A DNA stretch of 64,000 nucleotides, from positions 2,267,001 to 2,331,000 of the forward strand of contig NZ_WTYR01000001.1 in the NCBI RefSeq assembly GCF_009827575.1, written 5' to 3'. The stretch comes from Alteriqipengyuania halimionae (GTDB lineage: Bacteria; Pseudomonadota; Alphaproteobacteria; Sphingomonadales; Sphingomonadaceae). The translations under genes were made by a program, and so were the position numbers. Of this stretch, positions 9,756-18,227 are shown in pieces (the first letter of the stretch is position 1; each line of letters starts with the position of its first letter). Under the pieces are notes generated by a model that ran no database searches, was not told the DNA's origin, and saw only the letters and a program-made list of their open reading frames with translations.

Positions 9756-10240
9756 TGCGCACGCTCCTCGCCCTTCTCCTCGCCTTCTCGCTGGCAGCCT
9801 GTGGCATGCAGCCGCTTTACGGCACCTCGTCGGGTGCGACGCAGGCGGGGCTCGGGGCGATCGAAGTGGCCGAGATTCCCGGGCGCGCCGGCTGGCTGGT
9901 GCGCAACGAGCTGGCCGACCGGTTCGGCGCTGCCGGATCGCAGGATCCGCGCTATCGACTCGACGTCCGGCTCGACGACCAGCTCGAAGGGCTCGGCCTG
10001 CTGTCCGACGAAACGATCGGCCGCGAACGCCGCACGCTGCGCGCGCGCTACCAGTTGGTCGACGTCGCGAGCGACGCAATCGTACTCGACGCCACCACCG
10101 AATACGACGCCGGGATCGACGTCGTCTCAAGCGATTATGCCACCATCGCGGCGGAAGAAACCGCGCTCGAGAATCTCGCCAAAGAAGTGGCCGACCGGAT
10201 CGTGACCCGCGTGGCGCTGGCGCTCCGCGAAAAGCAATGA
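9755..10240 (+). CDS. lptE: LPS assembly lipoprotein LptE
   Basis: The outer-membrane lipoprotein that plugs LptD and helps place LPS on the cell surface. Its 161 residues include the signal [23 protein letters not shown], with lipobox Cys 17 and the MQPLYG motif that marks alphaproteobacterial LptE. It starts within the leuS stop (TGATG), and its own stop overlaps holA (ATGA). This leuS-lptE-holA order is widely conserved. In the same 3 kb the opposite strand carries lptA and lptC. Confidence 0.93.
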   Translation: MRTLLALLLAFSLAACGMQPLYGTSSGATQAGLGAIEVAEIPGRAGWLVRNELADRFGAAGSQDPRYRLDVRLDDQLEGLGLLSDETIGRERRTLRARYQLVDVASDAIVLDATTEYDAGIDVVSSDYATIAAEETALENLAKEVADRIVTRVALALREKQ

Positions 10241-11268
10241 AGGTCAAATCGGGCGAATTCGCCCGCCGTGCGCCGCAATTGGCGCGCGATTGCCGCCTGT
10301 TCTTCCTCTGCGGCCCCGACGAGGGCGGAGCCTCCGCCGCCGCCGACAAGCTGATCGCCGCACTGCCCGATCCGGGCGAGCGGATCGAGTTTTCAGGCAG
10401 CGAAGTGAAATCGGACCCGGTCAAAGTCGCCGACGAAGCGGTCTCGAGCTCGCTGTTCGGCGGATCGCGCCACCTGTACCTGCGCGTTTCGGGCGAGGAA
10501 GCGAAAGACGCGCTCGCACTGCTGGTCGAGCAGGGCGAGGAGGCTGCCCCGGTGATCGTCGTGGCGCGATCGGCGAGCGACAAGTCGCGCTCGGCCAAGC
10601 TGCTCGAAAAGCGCGCCGATGCGGTGGTCGCGATGTTCTATCCGCCCGATTTGCGCTCGCTTGCAGGAGAAGTCCGCCAGATGGCCGATGCAGCCGGACT
10701 GCGCCTACCGACCGCGCTGGCCGAGCGAATCGCCAGCGGCGTGCGGCTCGATGCGCGGCTCGCGAAGAGCGAGGTCGACAAGCTGTCGCTCTATCTCGAT
10801 GCCTCGCCGCAATCGCCCAAGAGCGTCGACGAGAGCGACTATGACGCGGTTTGCGCGTCGAGCGAGGATGATGGCTTCAACCCGCTGGTCGCGGCCGTGC
10901 TTTCGGGCAAGACCGATCGCCTCGCGCACGAGCTCGAACGCTATCGCCACACCGGCATGAACGCAGTGGGCGTGCTGCTGGCCTTCGAACGGCGCGTGGC
11001 GCAACTGGCACAGCTCGCCTCGCGGCTCGGCCCGCGCCAGTCGATCCCGGCCTTCATCGAAGACGAGAGCCGTGCGCGACGGGTGTTCTGGAAGGACAAG
11101 GGCGAGCTGACCGACCAGCTGTCACGCTGGCGCGGCCCCGCGCTCGAACGGTTGGTCGAGCGGATGGTCGAATTGCACCAGCAGATCCTCGCGCGCAGCC
11201 AGGACGGCGATTTGCTGCTGGCCCAGGAACTGACGCAGATCGCGCGCTACGCTGCACGCGGAAAGTGA
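10237..11268 (+). CDS. holA: DNA polymerase III subunit delta
   Basis: The clamp-loader subunit that opens the beta sliding clamp. It is 343 residues, the usual length. It begins MKVKSGEFARRAPQLARDCRLFFLCGPDEGGASAAADKL, the sphingomonad-type N-terminus, and contains RSAKLLEKRADAVVAMFYPPDLRSLAGEVRQM and the C-terminal helical segment LVERMVELHQQILARSQDGDLLLAQELTQIAR. It is coupled to lptE by an ATGA overlap. It ends 70 bp before the convergent lptA stop. Confidence 0.95.
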   Translation: MKVKSGEFARRAPQLARDCRLFFLCGPDEGGASAAADKLIAALPDPGERIEFSGSEVKSDPVKVADEAVSSSLFGGSRHLYLRVSGEEAKDALALLVEQGEEAAPVIVVARSASDKSRSAKLLEKRADAVVAMFYPPDLRSLAGEVRQMADAAGLRLPTALAERIASGVRLDARLAKSEVDKLSLYLDASPQSPKSVDESDYDAVCASSEDDGFNPLVAAVLSGKTDRLAHELERYRHTGMNAVGVLLAFERRVAQLAQLASRLGPRQSIPAFIEDESRARRVFWKDKGELTDQLSRWRGPALERLVERMVELHQQILARSQDGDLLLAQELTQIARYAARGK

Positions 11269-11337
11269 AGGCTCGTCGGATGTGGTGACCCATCGGGGTC
11301 ACCTTGGTGCCCGCCCGCACCCAGAAATAATCTATAC

Positions 11338-11895
11338 CTAATTCGAATCCGGCACCCGGAAGCTGCCGCTGACACGGCCATTGCTGCCGGTGCTCGTCGC
11401 AGGGCCATCGCTACTGCCGCTCGATCCGCCGCCGATGCTCGAGACACCGCTGCGCAAGTCGATCGTCAGTCTCCCGCCCGACAGTTTATCGCTGCCGCGA
11501 TTGAGGGTGACGCCGCCCGCCATGGTGATGATCCGGCGACCGAAATCGTAGACCGCCACGCCGCCGCGCGCCGATTCGTTTCCGCGGGTCACCGTGACCC
11601 CGCCGGTCGCGGTGATCCGATTGATCTGGAGCGCACCGGCATCCGAATAATCGATGATCGTGCGGCTCGCGCGCATTGTCAGACCCGCTTGCCGGATGAT
11701 CACATTGCCAGACAGCACCGCGCGATTGGCGCGATCGTCGAGTGTGAAATTGTCGGCATCGAACTCCACCGGGGCGTTCGAATTGTGTCCGGCAATCGCC
11801 TGCGCGGGCAATCGGGTGGCGGCGAACAGGGCAAGGCCCATCAATACGAAAGCGAGCAGGGCGATCCGCATGGGCGGACGGGAACGTGTCGTCAT
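11338..11895 (-). CDS. lptA: LPS export periplasmic protein LptA
   Basis: The periplasmic bridge protein for LPS transport. 185 residues with signal peptide MRIALLAFVLMGLALFAATRLPAQA, then the OstA/LptA beta-jellyroll pattern (VEFDADNFTLDDRANRAVLSGNVIIRQAGLTMRA...GGVTVTRGNESARGGVAVYDFGRRIITMAGGVTLNRGSDKLSGGRLTIDL). The C-terminus is a Ser/Gly-rich tail ending FRVPDSN. The start overlaps the lptC stop. Unlike many proteobacteria, no lptB follows; the next gene is the convergent holA. Confidence 0.92.
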   Translation of the reverse strand: MTTRSRPPMRIALLAFVLMGLALFAATRLPAQAIAGHNSNAPVEFDADNFTLDDRANRAVLSGNVIIRQAGLTMRASRTIIDYSDAGALQINRITATGGVTVTRGNESARGGVAVYDFGRRIITMAGGVTLNRGSDKLSGGRLTIDLRSGVSSIGGGSSGSSDGPATSTGSNGRVSGSFRVPDSN

Positions 11896-12560
11896 GGCAT
11901 CCTCAATCGTCCGGGGATCATCCGGAATTTCGCACGGCCCGAAAGCCGCAAGGTGCGGGTCGGCAAATCCACCCGCATCGAACCGGCGCTGAACGTGCCG
12001 GCGGGGATCGCACCCGACACGCCGCCGCTGCCGGTGATCACTTGGTCCTCGAGATCGATCTCCACTCCGGTGGCCGAGACCGAGTAGCCGTCACTGGCCG
12101 TGAAGCGGATCGTGCCGTCGACTGCAACCGTGTTGGCGTCGAGATCGAACACCCCGTCGGGCGCGACGATCTGCGCCGGTCCGCCGTCGAGCAGGATGCT
12201 GGCCTTGAGGCCGCGCATCACCAGTTGCGGAACCTTGGCGCTGCGCTGCGACGCGCTTTCGGCGACCAGCGAGAACGGCCGCCCCTTATTGTCGGCGCCG
12301 CGGTAGATCGCATCGTCGACCCGCAACCGTTCATCGGTCACCGCGACCTTGTTGCGATCGAGCAGGAAGCTGATTTCACTGCGCGGCGCGATCGGCGAGA
12401 GGATCATGACGGCCGCGACTGCGCCTGCCGCGGCCGGCAGTCCCCAGGCGAACACCTTTACCAGCCGGTCGTGAAACCCGCCCGGCTGCGCCCAGCGCTC
12501 ACGCTCCGCCCGCGCGCGATCGGCCGCGCGGCTGGTGGTGGGCACCGCATGCGTCGTCAC
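11892..12560 (-). CDS. lptC: LPS export protein LptC
   Basis: The inner-membrane-anchored protein linking the LptBFG exporter to LptA. 222 residues: a charged cytoplasmic N-terminus, one membrane helix (VFAWGLPAAAGAVAAVMILSPIAP, about residues 37-60) and a periplasmic beta-jellyroll (FSLVAESASQRSAKVPQLVMRGLKASILLDG...VAVDGTIRFTASDGYSVSATGVEIDLEDQVITGSGGV). It starts nine bases after the rnd stop and overlaps lptA, so rnd-lptC-lptA form one operon. Confidence 0.92.
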   Translation of the reverse strand: MTTHAVPTTSRAADRARAERERWAQPGGFHDRLVKVFAWGLPAAAGAVAAVMILSPIAPRSEISFLLDRNKVAVTDERLRVDDAIYRGADNKGRPFSLVAESASQRSAKVPQLVMRGLKASILLDGGPAQIVAPDGVFDLDANTVAVDGTIRFTASDGYSVSATGVEIDLEDQVITGSGGVSGAIPAGTFSAGSMRVDLPTRTLRLSGRAKFRMIPGRLRMP

Positions 12561-12569
12561 GCCGCGATC

Positions 12570-13190
12570 CTAGGCATGGCTGAAAATGTCGTGATCGTCC
12601 CAGCCGAGATAATCGAGCCGGGCGCGGGTGGGGAGGAAATCGAAGCAGGCCTGCGCGATCTCGGTGCGTCCTTCGCGCTCGAGCCGGGCGACCATCACGT
12701 CGTAGAGCTGGTGCAGATAGCGCACGTCCGAGGCGGCGTATTCGCGCTGCGCATCGTTGATTTCCGGTGCGCCCCAATCGGACGATTGCTGGGCCTTGGA
12801 CAGATCGTGATCGGTGAAATCGTGGACCAGCATCTTGAGTCCGTGGCGATCGGTGTAGGTGCGGGTCAGCTTGCTCGCGATCTTGGTGCAGAACACCGGC
12901 GCGGCGGTTACGCCGAGATAATATTCGATCGCGGCGAGATCGAAGCGGGCGAAGTGATAGAGCTTCACCCGGTCCGGATCGCCCAGCACGCGCTTGAGGT
13001 TGGGCGCATCGTAACTGCTGCCCGGGGCGAAGCGGACGAGGTGCTCGTCCCCGGTCCCGTCGCTGATCTGGACGACGCAGAGCCGGTCGCGCCGGGTGAC
13101 GAGACCCATGGTTTCGGTATCGACGGCGAGCGGGCCGGTGCCCTCGAGCACGCCGTCGGGGAGGTCTTCTTCGTGGAAATGGATAGCCAT
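12570..13190 (-). CDS. rnd: RNase D-like 3'-5' exoribonuclease
   Basis: A DEDD-family 3'-5' exonuclease acting on RNA. The 206 residues cover the exonuclease domain only, without the HRDC domains of E. coli RNase D; this short form is the common one upstream of lptC in alphaproteobacteria. Catalytic acids are visible in LAVDTETMGL (Asp/Glu), the HFARFDLAAI segment and REYAASDVRYLHQLYD (final Asp and Tyr). It lies 89 bp from the divergent ung gene. Confidence 0.92.
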   Translation of the reverse strand: MAIHFHEEDLPDGVLEGTGPLAVDTETMGLVTRRDRLCVVQISDGTGDEHLVRFAPGSSYDAPNLKRVLGDPDRVKLYHFARFDLAAIEYYLGVTAAPVFCTKIASKLTRTYTDRHGLKMLVHDFTDHDLSKAQQSSDWGAPEINDAQREYAASDVRYLHQLYDVMVARLEREGRTEIAQACFDFLPTRARLDYLGWDDHDIFSHA

Positions 13191-13279
13191 AGGCGAGGAG
13201 CCCTACGCCCTGCCTTTTCCGCAGGCAAGCGCGAGCACGCGCTGGCAGGTGCGCCGCGCGCGCGATAGCACGGGCGCCG

Positions 13280-13978
13280 ATGAGTGCAGAACCGATCCCC
13301 GAGAGCTGGCGCGCAGTGCTCGAACCGGTGCTGGCGACGCCCGAGGCGCGCCGCCTGGGCGGGTGGCTCAGCGCCGAAGAAGCGGCCGGCAAGACCGTCT
13401 ATCCCGCGCGCGGCCAGCGGCTCGCCGCGCTCGACCTGACCCCGCGCGAGAATGTGCGCGCGGTGATCCTGGGGCAGGACCCCTATCACGGGCCGGGACA
13501 GGCGCACGGCCTCGCTTTCTCGGTGCCCGAAGGCGTGAAACTGCCACCGAGCCTGCGCAACATCTACAGGGAACTGGCGGCGGATTGCGGCGGAACGCCG
13601 CCCGAAAGCGGATCGCTGGTCCATTGGGCGAAGCAGGGCGTGCTGCTGCTCAACAACTCGCTGACGGTCGAGGCGGCAAACGCGGGAAGCCATGCGGGCA
13701 AGGGCTGGGACGCGATCACCGATGCGGTAGTAGCAGCGGTCGCGCGTTCGGACACACCCACCGCCTTCATCCTGTGGGGCAGCCATGCGCAGGGCAAGGC
13801 CGCGCGCATTCCCGAGCTGACCGACGACGGGTCGCATCTGGTGCTGCGCTCGCCGCACCCGAGCCCGCTATCGGCGCATCGCGGCTTCTTCGGATCGAAG
13901 CCCTTCGGCAAGGTCAACGCCTTCCTCGAAGCGCATGGGCGCGGCACGATCGACTGGTGCGGCAAGGCCCGCGCCTGA
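13280..13978 (+). CDS. ung: uracil-DNA glycosylase
   Basis: Removes uracil from DNA in base-excision repair. 232 residues, typical for family 1 UNG. The catalytic motif GQDPYHGPGQAHGLAFS (catalytic Asp, residues about 71-87) and the leucine-loop motif HPSPLSAHRGFFG are intact, as is LLNNSLTVEA. It stands alone, ending 19 bp before the convergent acidic membrane protein gene. Confidence 0.97.
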   Translation: MSAEPIPESWRAVLEPVLATPEARRLGGWLSAEEAAGKTVYPARGQRLAALDLTPRENVRAVILGQDPYHGPGQAHGLAFSVPEGVKLPPSLRNIYRELAADCGGTPPESGSLVHWAKQGVLLLNNSLTVEAANAGSHAGKGWDAITDAVVAAVARSDTPTAFILWGSHAQGKAARIPELTDDGSHLVLRSPHPSPLSAHRGFFGSKPFGKVNAFLEAHGRGTIDWCGKARA

Positions 13979-13997
13979 TCCGCCCGAAACGGCAGGG

Positions 13998-15179
13998 TCA
14001 GGCGGCGCCGCTGCTCCGGTCTTCCTGTGAGGATTCGCGCGATTCGTTGGCCGGAGCGGTCCGCGCATGCATTTCGCGCAGACGCTCGATACCCGGTCCC
14101 GACACCGCCGTGCTGGCGCGCTGGCGACGCAGCCGCTCGGGCGCACGCGGATTGCGGGCGATCGCCTGGGCGAGCCGCTCGGTCAGCTGCAGATAGGACA
14201 GTTCGAAAAGGTCTTCACGCTGCGGCCTCGGCTGGCCCGCAGGAGCGGCGGATGCGGCAATCGGAGACGGCGCAGGATTGGAAGCGGGTTTGTCGTCACG
14301 CGCGAAACTGGTCGGCAGGCCATTCTGGGCCATCCGCGCGGGATCGATCGCATGGACATTGCTCGGCAACGGCGGCGAGCCGGCGAAGGGCGGAGCCGGT
14401 TCGGGCTCGACATCCGCTTCGGCGGTCGCTTCGAGCTCGTAATCGGCGACCGGATCGCTTTCCACCGTCACCGGCTGTTCGGGTCCCGCGTCATCTTCCG
14501 TCTCGTCGGCCTCATCCTTGAGGGCCGGGCCGATCCCCACTTCGGGACCGAGTTCGTCGAACACCGAGAACGGCGAGCGCGGGCCGTCGTCGGGATCATG
14601 GCGCAGGAAGGGTGCGAGCGCATCGGGTGCCGGTTCGGGCTCGGGCTCGGGATCGTCCCGGTAGCCTTCGCCGTAATCGGCTTCGGCGGAGACGGGCTCG
14701 GCGTAATCGTCATCGAGCGCGAAATGATCGTCGTGGTCATCGCTTTCGGCGGCTTCGTCGTGCTTCTCGACCTCCGTCGCCGGTGCTGGCAGAGCGGGCA
14801 GGGGCTCAAGCCCCTCGTCCGCGTCGATCGCCTCGGCGTCAGCCAGCGGCGCGGCAATGTCCTCATCCCCGGCGCCGGTGGTCCCGTCGATATCGAGAGC
14901 ATCGGCAGGCGCCTTGGCGCGGACCAGCATCGCCGCCAGCGCCAGACCGATCACCGCGCCGATCCCGCAGGCCAACAGCGCGACCAGCACGCGTGCGGTC
15001 GATCCGAGCGGCGGCTGCGCGGCAGAGAGATATTGCGGCAGGCCCGAGGCCACGACCCAGCTTTCCATCGTCGGGCGACCGATCACGAGGCTGCACAGGC
15101 CAAATGTCGCCCCGAACCACATCGTCACAACCGCCGGAAACAGCGGGTGCTGCGTGATGCTTTTCGACGATGTTTCCAT
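13998..15179 (-). CDS. membrane protein with long acidic disordered region
   Basis: A 393-residue protein of unknown function. Two membrane helices lie near the N-terminus (FPAVVTMWFGATFGLCSLVIG at about 13-33 and ARVLVALLACGIGAVIGLALAAMLV at about 63-87). About 190 residues rich in Asp, Glu, Ala and Pro follow (repeated stretches such as EPEPEPAPDAL and DEADETEDDAGPEQ), predicted disordered. The last 70 residues are basic and helical (DLFELSYLQLTERLAQAIARNP, RLRRQRASTAVSGPGIERLREM) and look like the conserved part. A topology with an acidic cytoplasmic tether and a basic end-domain is my inference. Confidence 0.75.
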   Translation of the reverse strand: METSSKSITQHPLFPAVVTMWFGATFGLCSLVIGRPTMESWVVASGLPQYLSAAQPPLGSTARVLVALLACGIGAVIGLALAAMLVRAKAPADALDIDGTTGAGDEDIAAPLADAEAIDADEGLEPLPALPAPATEVEKHDEAAESDDHDDHFALDDDYAEPVSAEADYGEGYRDDPEPEPEPAPDALAPFLRHDPDDGPRSPFSVFDELGPEVGIGPALKDEADETEDDAGPEQPVTVESDPVADYELEATAEADVEPEPAPPFAGSPPLPSNVHAIDPARMAQNGLPTSFARDDKPASNPAPSPIAASAAPAGQPRPQREDLFELSYLQLTERLAQAIARNPRAPERLRRQRASTAVSGPGIERLREMHARTAPANESRESSQEDRSSGAA

Positions 15180-15238
15180 GCCCTTGCCCCTTGTTACGTC
15201 CGGCGACGCGCCCCCGAATCGCCCCTGTTCGCGATCAC

Positions 15239-16474
15239 TCAGATGGCAATGTCCCCGTTCTTGTCCTTCCGGGCTAGGAGGGCGTGGTAAATTTTTTCAT
15301 AACGCTGTGCATTGCGCGCCCAATCGTGGCTTTCGCGCACATGCGCTTCGCCCGCCGCAATCATCGCCGACCACTGGTCGCGCGAATCGAGCAGGCGCGA
15401 GATCGCGGCGGCGCATTCGGCGGGGGAATCGGGCTTGAACAGCACGCCCGTTTTCCCATCCTCGACCAGTTCGCGATGCCCGCCGACCGCAGAGGCCGCG
15501 ACGATCTTGTGCTGCGCCATCGCCTCGAGCGGCTTCAACGGCGTGACCAGTTCGGTCAGGCGGCTGGCCTTGCGCGGATAGGCCATGATGTCGGCCAAGG
15601 CGTAATAGCGCGGCACCTGATCGTGCGGCACCCTTCCGACAAAGCGGATCGCGTCTGCCGCGGGCGAAGCCCCCGCCTGGCGTTCGAGCGCCTCGGTGCG
15701 TGGCCCCCCGCCCACCAGCAGCAAACGCACATCGGGGTGATCGGCCACCAGAGCGGGCATTGCCGCGATCAGCGTGTCGAGCCCTTCGTAATCGTAGAAG
15801 CTGCCGATGAAGGCGATCACCGGCCCGTCGCCGAGGCCCAGCTCGCCGCGCAGCGCCGGATCGGGCGCTTGCGCCTTGCCGAACAGCGACAGGTCGACCC
15901 CGTTGGGCACCACGCCGATCCGGTCCGCCGCCACGCCGCGCGCGATCAGATCGTTGCGCAAGCCATTGCAGATCGTGACCACCTGGTCCCCCGCTTTCAC
16001 CACCTGGTTTTCGAGCCCGCGCGTGAGGCGGTATTTCATGTTGCCTTCGCGCCCGGTCATGTTGCCGACCGCCGCATCCTCCCAGAAGGCGCGGATCTCG
16101 TACACGAAGGGCAGGGCGCGCCGCCCGCAGACCCGCGCCGCCGCGCTGCCGCACAGGGCGGGCGAATGGGCGTGAACGATATCGGGCTGCCAAGCGTCGC
16201 ATTGGCGATCGATGGTGTCGGCGAGTGCGCCGATCTCGTGCCACTCGCGCCATAGCGGCGGCCCGGAGGGTGCGCCCGGCGTGCGCACGAAAGTGAGCCC
16301 GTCGATCGTCTCTACCTCTGGGCCGCCGCCGGCCCCGTTCGCCGCTTGCCGCTGCCCGGTCACGCAGCGCACGTCGATACCGAGCCCCTGCTGCCCTTTC
16401 AGGATCGCGCGGGTGCGAAAGGTGTAGCCACTGTGGAGCGGCAGCGAATGATCGAGAACGTGGAGGACGCGCAT
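15239..16474 (-). CDS. glycosyltransferase, exosortase A-associated type
   Basis: A GT4-type glycosyltransferase of 411 residues with two Rossmann domains. It begins MRVLHVLDHSLPLHSGYTFRTRAIL and carries the donor-site region GGPRTEALE...FVGRVPHDQVPRYYALADIMAYPR and LTELVTPLKPLEAMAQHKIVAAS (the E-x7-E region). This combination matches, from memory, TIGR04063, the glycosyltransferase linked to exosortase A/PEP-CTERM exopolysaccharide systems. It is encoded with a one-base stop/start overlap (TGATG) after the phosphatase-like gene. Its sugar substrates are unknown. Confidence 0.85.
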   Translation of the reverse strand: MRVLHVLDHSLPLHSGYTFRTRAILKGQQGLGIDVRCVTGQRQAANGAGGGPEVETIDGLTFVRTPGAPSGPPLWREWHEIGALADTIDRQCDAWQPDIVHAHSPALCGSAAARVCGRRALPFVYEIRAFWEDAAVGNMTGREGNMKYRLTRGLENQVVKAGDQVVTICNGLRNDLIARGVAADRIGVVPNGVDLSLFGKAQAPDPALRGELGLGDGPVIAFIGSFYDYEGLDTLIAAMPALVADHPDVRLLLVGGGPRTEALERQAGASPAADAIRFVGRVPHDQVPRYYALADIMAYPRKASRLTELVTPLKPLEAMAQHKIVAASAVGGHRELVEDGKTGVLFKPDSPAECAAAISRLLDSRDQWSAMIAAGEAHVRESHDWARNAQRYEKIYHALLARKDKNGDIAI

Positions 16475-17904
16475 CAGCCGGCCGCATGCTCCAGGAGGGG
16501 TTTGCCCGCCAGACCTTCGGGCACCGCAATCCCCGCCAGGGCGAGCTGGGTCGGCAATATATCGAGGATCGAGGCGCGGCGCTCATGGACGCGCGGGTTG
16601 CCGTTGGCGATCCACAGACAGCCATCGGGGTGGTGACGTCCGCTCTTCAGCGCATCGATCCGGTAGAACAGGCTCGCGAAATCGACGGCGCGATTGCGCC
16701 CGCCGTCGCGGATCTGCTCGTCTTCATCGACGGGGCGCGAAATCTGGCAGCCGAAATAGAGCGCGCCCGGCGCGCTTTCGATCGCGGGGAAGCCGAACAC
16801 CTGTCGCCCTTCGCAATCGGTGTATTGCTCGAGCCGTTTGCGCGCCGCCCGCGCGCCTGCCGCATCGCCGCATTCGAGCATGTATTGATGCGTCATCGTG
16901 GGCGAAGCCTCGCGATAGGCGATGCCCGCCTCGCGCAGGAATGCATCGACATCGTGGAGCCGGTAGAAGTTCTGCCCGCCCTTGTCCTCGTAGCGCAGGA
17001 AAGGTTGCTGGCTCAGCGCCGTGGCGAAGATCAGCGTGGCGTCATGCCTGGCCGCCAGCGCCCGGAAACCGCCGACGAGACGGTCCATCGCGACATAGGC
17101 ATCGCGCACCGCGTGGCGATAGAGCGCCATCTCGCCCGGTCCCGGTTTCACCGCAAAGGCAGCGGGGTCCATATGCCGCCAATAGCTGTGCTGCACATGC
17201 GCGACGCTGTTGGAAAAGAAGGTCGCGAAGTCGGGTTTGCGCTTTTTCCAGGCCGCGCGGAAGACATCGAAATTGAGTCGGTCGAGCAGCATCACCCGCT
17301 TCCACGACAGCCTGGATTCGCGCAGTTTCTCGCTCGCCAGTTGAGCAAGGATCGCACGCACCGTCTCGACGCTGAGCCCGTGCGACACCATGAATCCTAG
17401 GAAGCGCAGGTAATCCGCCGCCGACATCGCCCGCCCGGCATTAGAGTATTCGCGCACATTCTCGCTGACGAAGCGGGCATAGACATCGAACGCACCCGGA
17501 TGCGACCGCCCATCCTCGCTCCACGGATCGGCGATGAAGACCCCGTCCGGATCGGCAAACGGGGCGACGTTCATGCTGCCGAAGTCGATCACCGAACGCC
17601 CGGCATCGAGGAGCATGCGGAACACGTCGCGATGGCCCGCCCGCGCCCCGTCGGTGAGATGGAACACGCGGTGTTCGTCAAAGGGCAGGCCGGTATGGAC
17701 CGAATACCACTGGATCCACGGTTCGAGCAGCGTATCGTCATCGACATCGGGCCGGGTGACCCAGACCTCGCTTTCGGAGCGCAGGGCGGCGAAATGCGGC
17801 AGCAGGTCTTCGCCGATCAGCCGATCGAGCAGGCTCGGGCACAGCTCGTTCAGCTCGAGCACGATCTGCCTGTGGCCGGTTGCGGGCGTGGCCTTGTTGG
17901 TCAT
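16474..17904 (-). CDS. alkaline phosphatase-superfamily-like protein
   Basis: A 476-residue cytoplasmic-looking protein (no signal peptide or membrane helix). I start at ATG 17904 with GGTGGAG six bases upstream; a GTG four codons earlier is less likely. Segments such as VLELNELCPSLLDRL, LEPWIQWYSVHTGLP, FFSNSVAHVQHSYW and the C-terminal MHERRASILDILPTQLALAGI pattern (read here as VHERRASILDILPTQLALAG) fit the type I phosphodiesterase/alkaline phosphatase fold. The metal ligands are not clear enough to name a reaction. The overlap with the exosortase A-associated glycosyltransferase suggests a role in surface-polymer assembly. Confidence 0.65.
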   Translation of the reverse strand: MTNKATPATGHRQIVLELNELCPSLLDRLIGEDLLPHFAALRSESEVWVTRPDVDDDTLLEPWIQWYSVHTGLPFDEHRVFHLTDGARAGHRDVFRMLLDAGRSVIDFGSMNVAPFADPDGVFIADPWSEDGRSHPGAFDVYARFVSENVREYSNAGRAMSAADYLRFLGFMVSHGLSVETVRAILAQLASEKLRESRLSWKRVMLLDRLNFDVFRAAWKKRKPDFATFFSNSVAHVQHSYWRHMDPAAFAVKPGPGEMALYRHAVRDAYVAMDRLVGGFRALAARHDATLIFATALSQQPFLRYEDKGGQNFYRLHDVDAFLREAGIAYREASPTMTHQYMLECGDAAGARAARKRLEQYTDCEGRQVFGFPAIESAPGALYFGCQISRPVDEDEQIRDGGRNRAVDFASLFYRIDALKSGRHHPDGCLWIANGNPRVHERRASILDILPTQLALAGIAVPEGLAGKPLLEHAAG

Positions 17905-18020
17905 GGCTGTCTCCACCGCCCCGTGGGGCGCCCCTTCCTGCTTGTGCGCGGGTTACGATTCTTAGCGCGGTGTTAAACCCATCTTGTTACCAAGCGGTGT
18001 GCGGTGCCGATCACCGCCTT

Positions 18021-18227
18021 ATGCCATCGCCGGTCGTCGACGGGAATCACAGCTTGGTCAACATCCTCTCCATCGCCCTGACGCATGCGCTGATGCTGAT
18101 CGCGGCGTGGCGACTGCTGTTTCGCGACGATCTCACCGCCGATCCTCCGCCCCCGCCGGACGAGCCGGAAGACGAGAGCCCCGTCGAGGAATCCGATCCC
18201 GCGCCGCAATTCGGGGCCTATCGGTGA
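18021..18227 (+). CDS. small membrane protein preceding O-antigen-ligase-like gene
   Basis: A 68-residue protein with one membrane helix (LVNILSIALTHALMLIAAWRLLF) followed by an acidic, proline-rich tail (DPPPPPDEPEDESPVEESDPAPQFGAYR). The start at ATG 18021 is the only Met before the helix. Its stop overlaps the GTG start of the ligase gene, so the two are translationally coupled. A partner or assembly factor of the ligase is plausible from context only. Confidence 0.65.
   Translation: MPSPVVDGNHSLVNILSIALTHALMLIAAWRLLFRDDLTADPPPPPDEPEDESPVEESDPAPQFGAYR

Noticed and set aside
7857-10598. A 913-codon open frame on the minus strand across leuS, lptE and holA
   Set aside because: It is antisense to three strongly recognised genes and has biased, repetitive composition; long antisense frames are expected at this GC content.
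11284-11303. Hairpin GGTGACC/GGTCACC between holA and lptA as a terminator
   Set aside because: The 7-bp stem has no T run on either strand; I did not list it as an intrinsic terminator.
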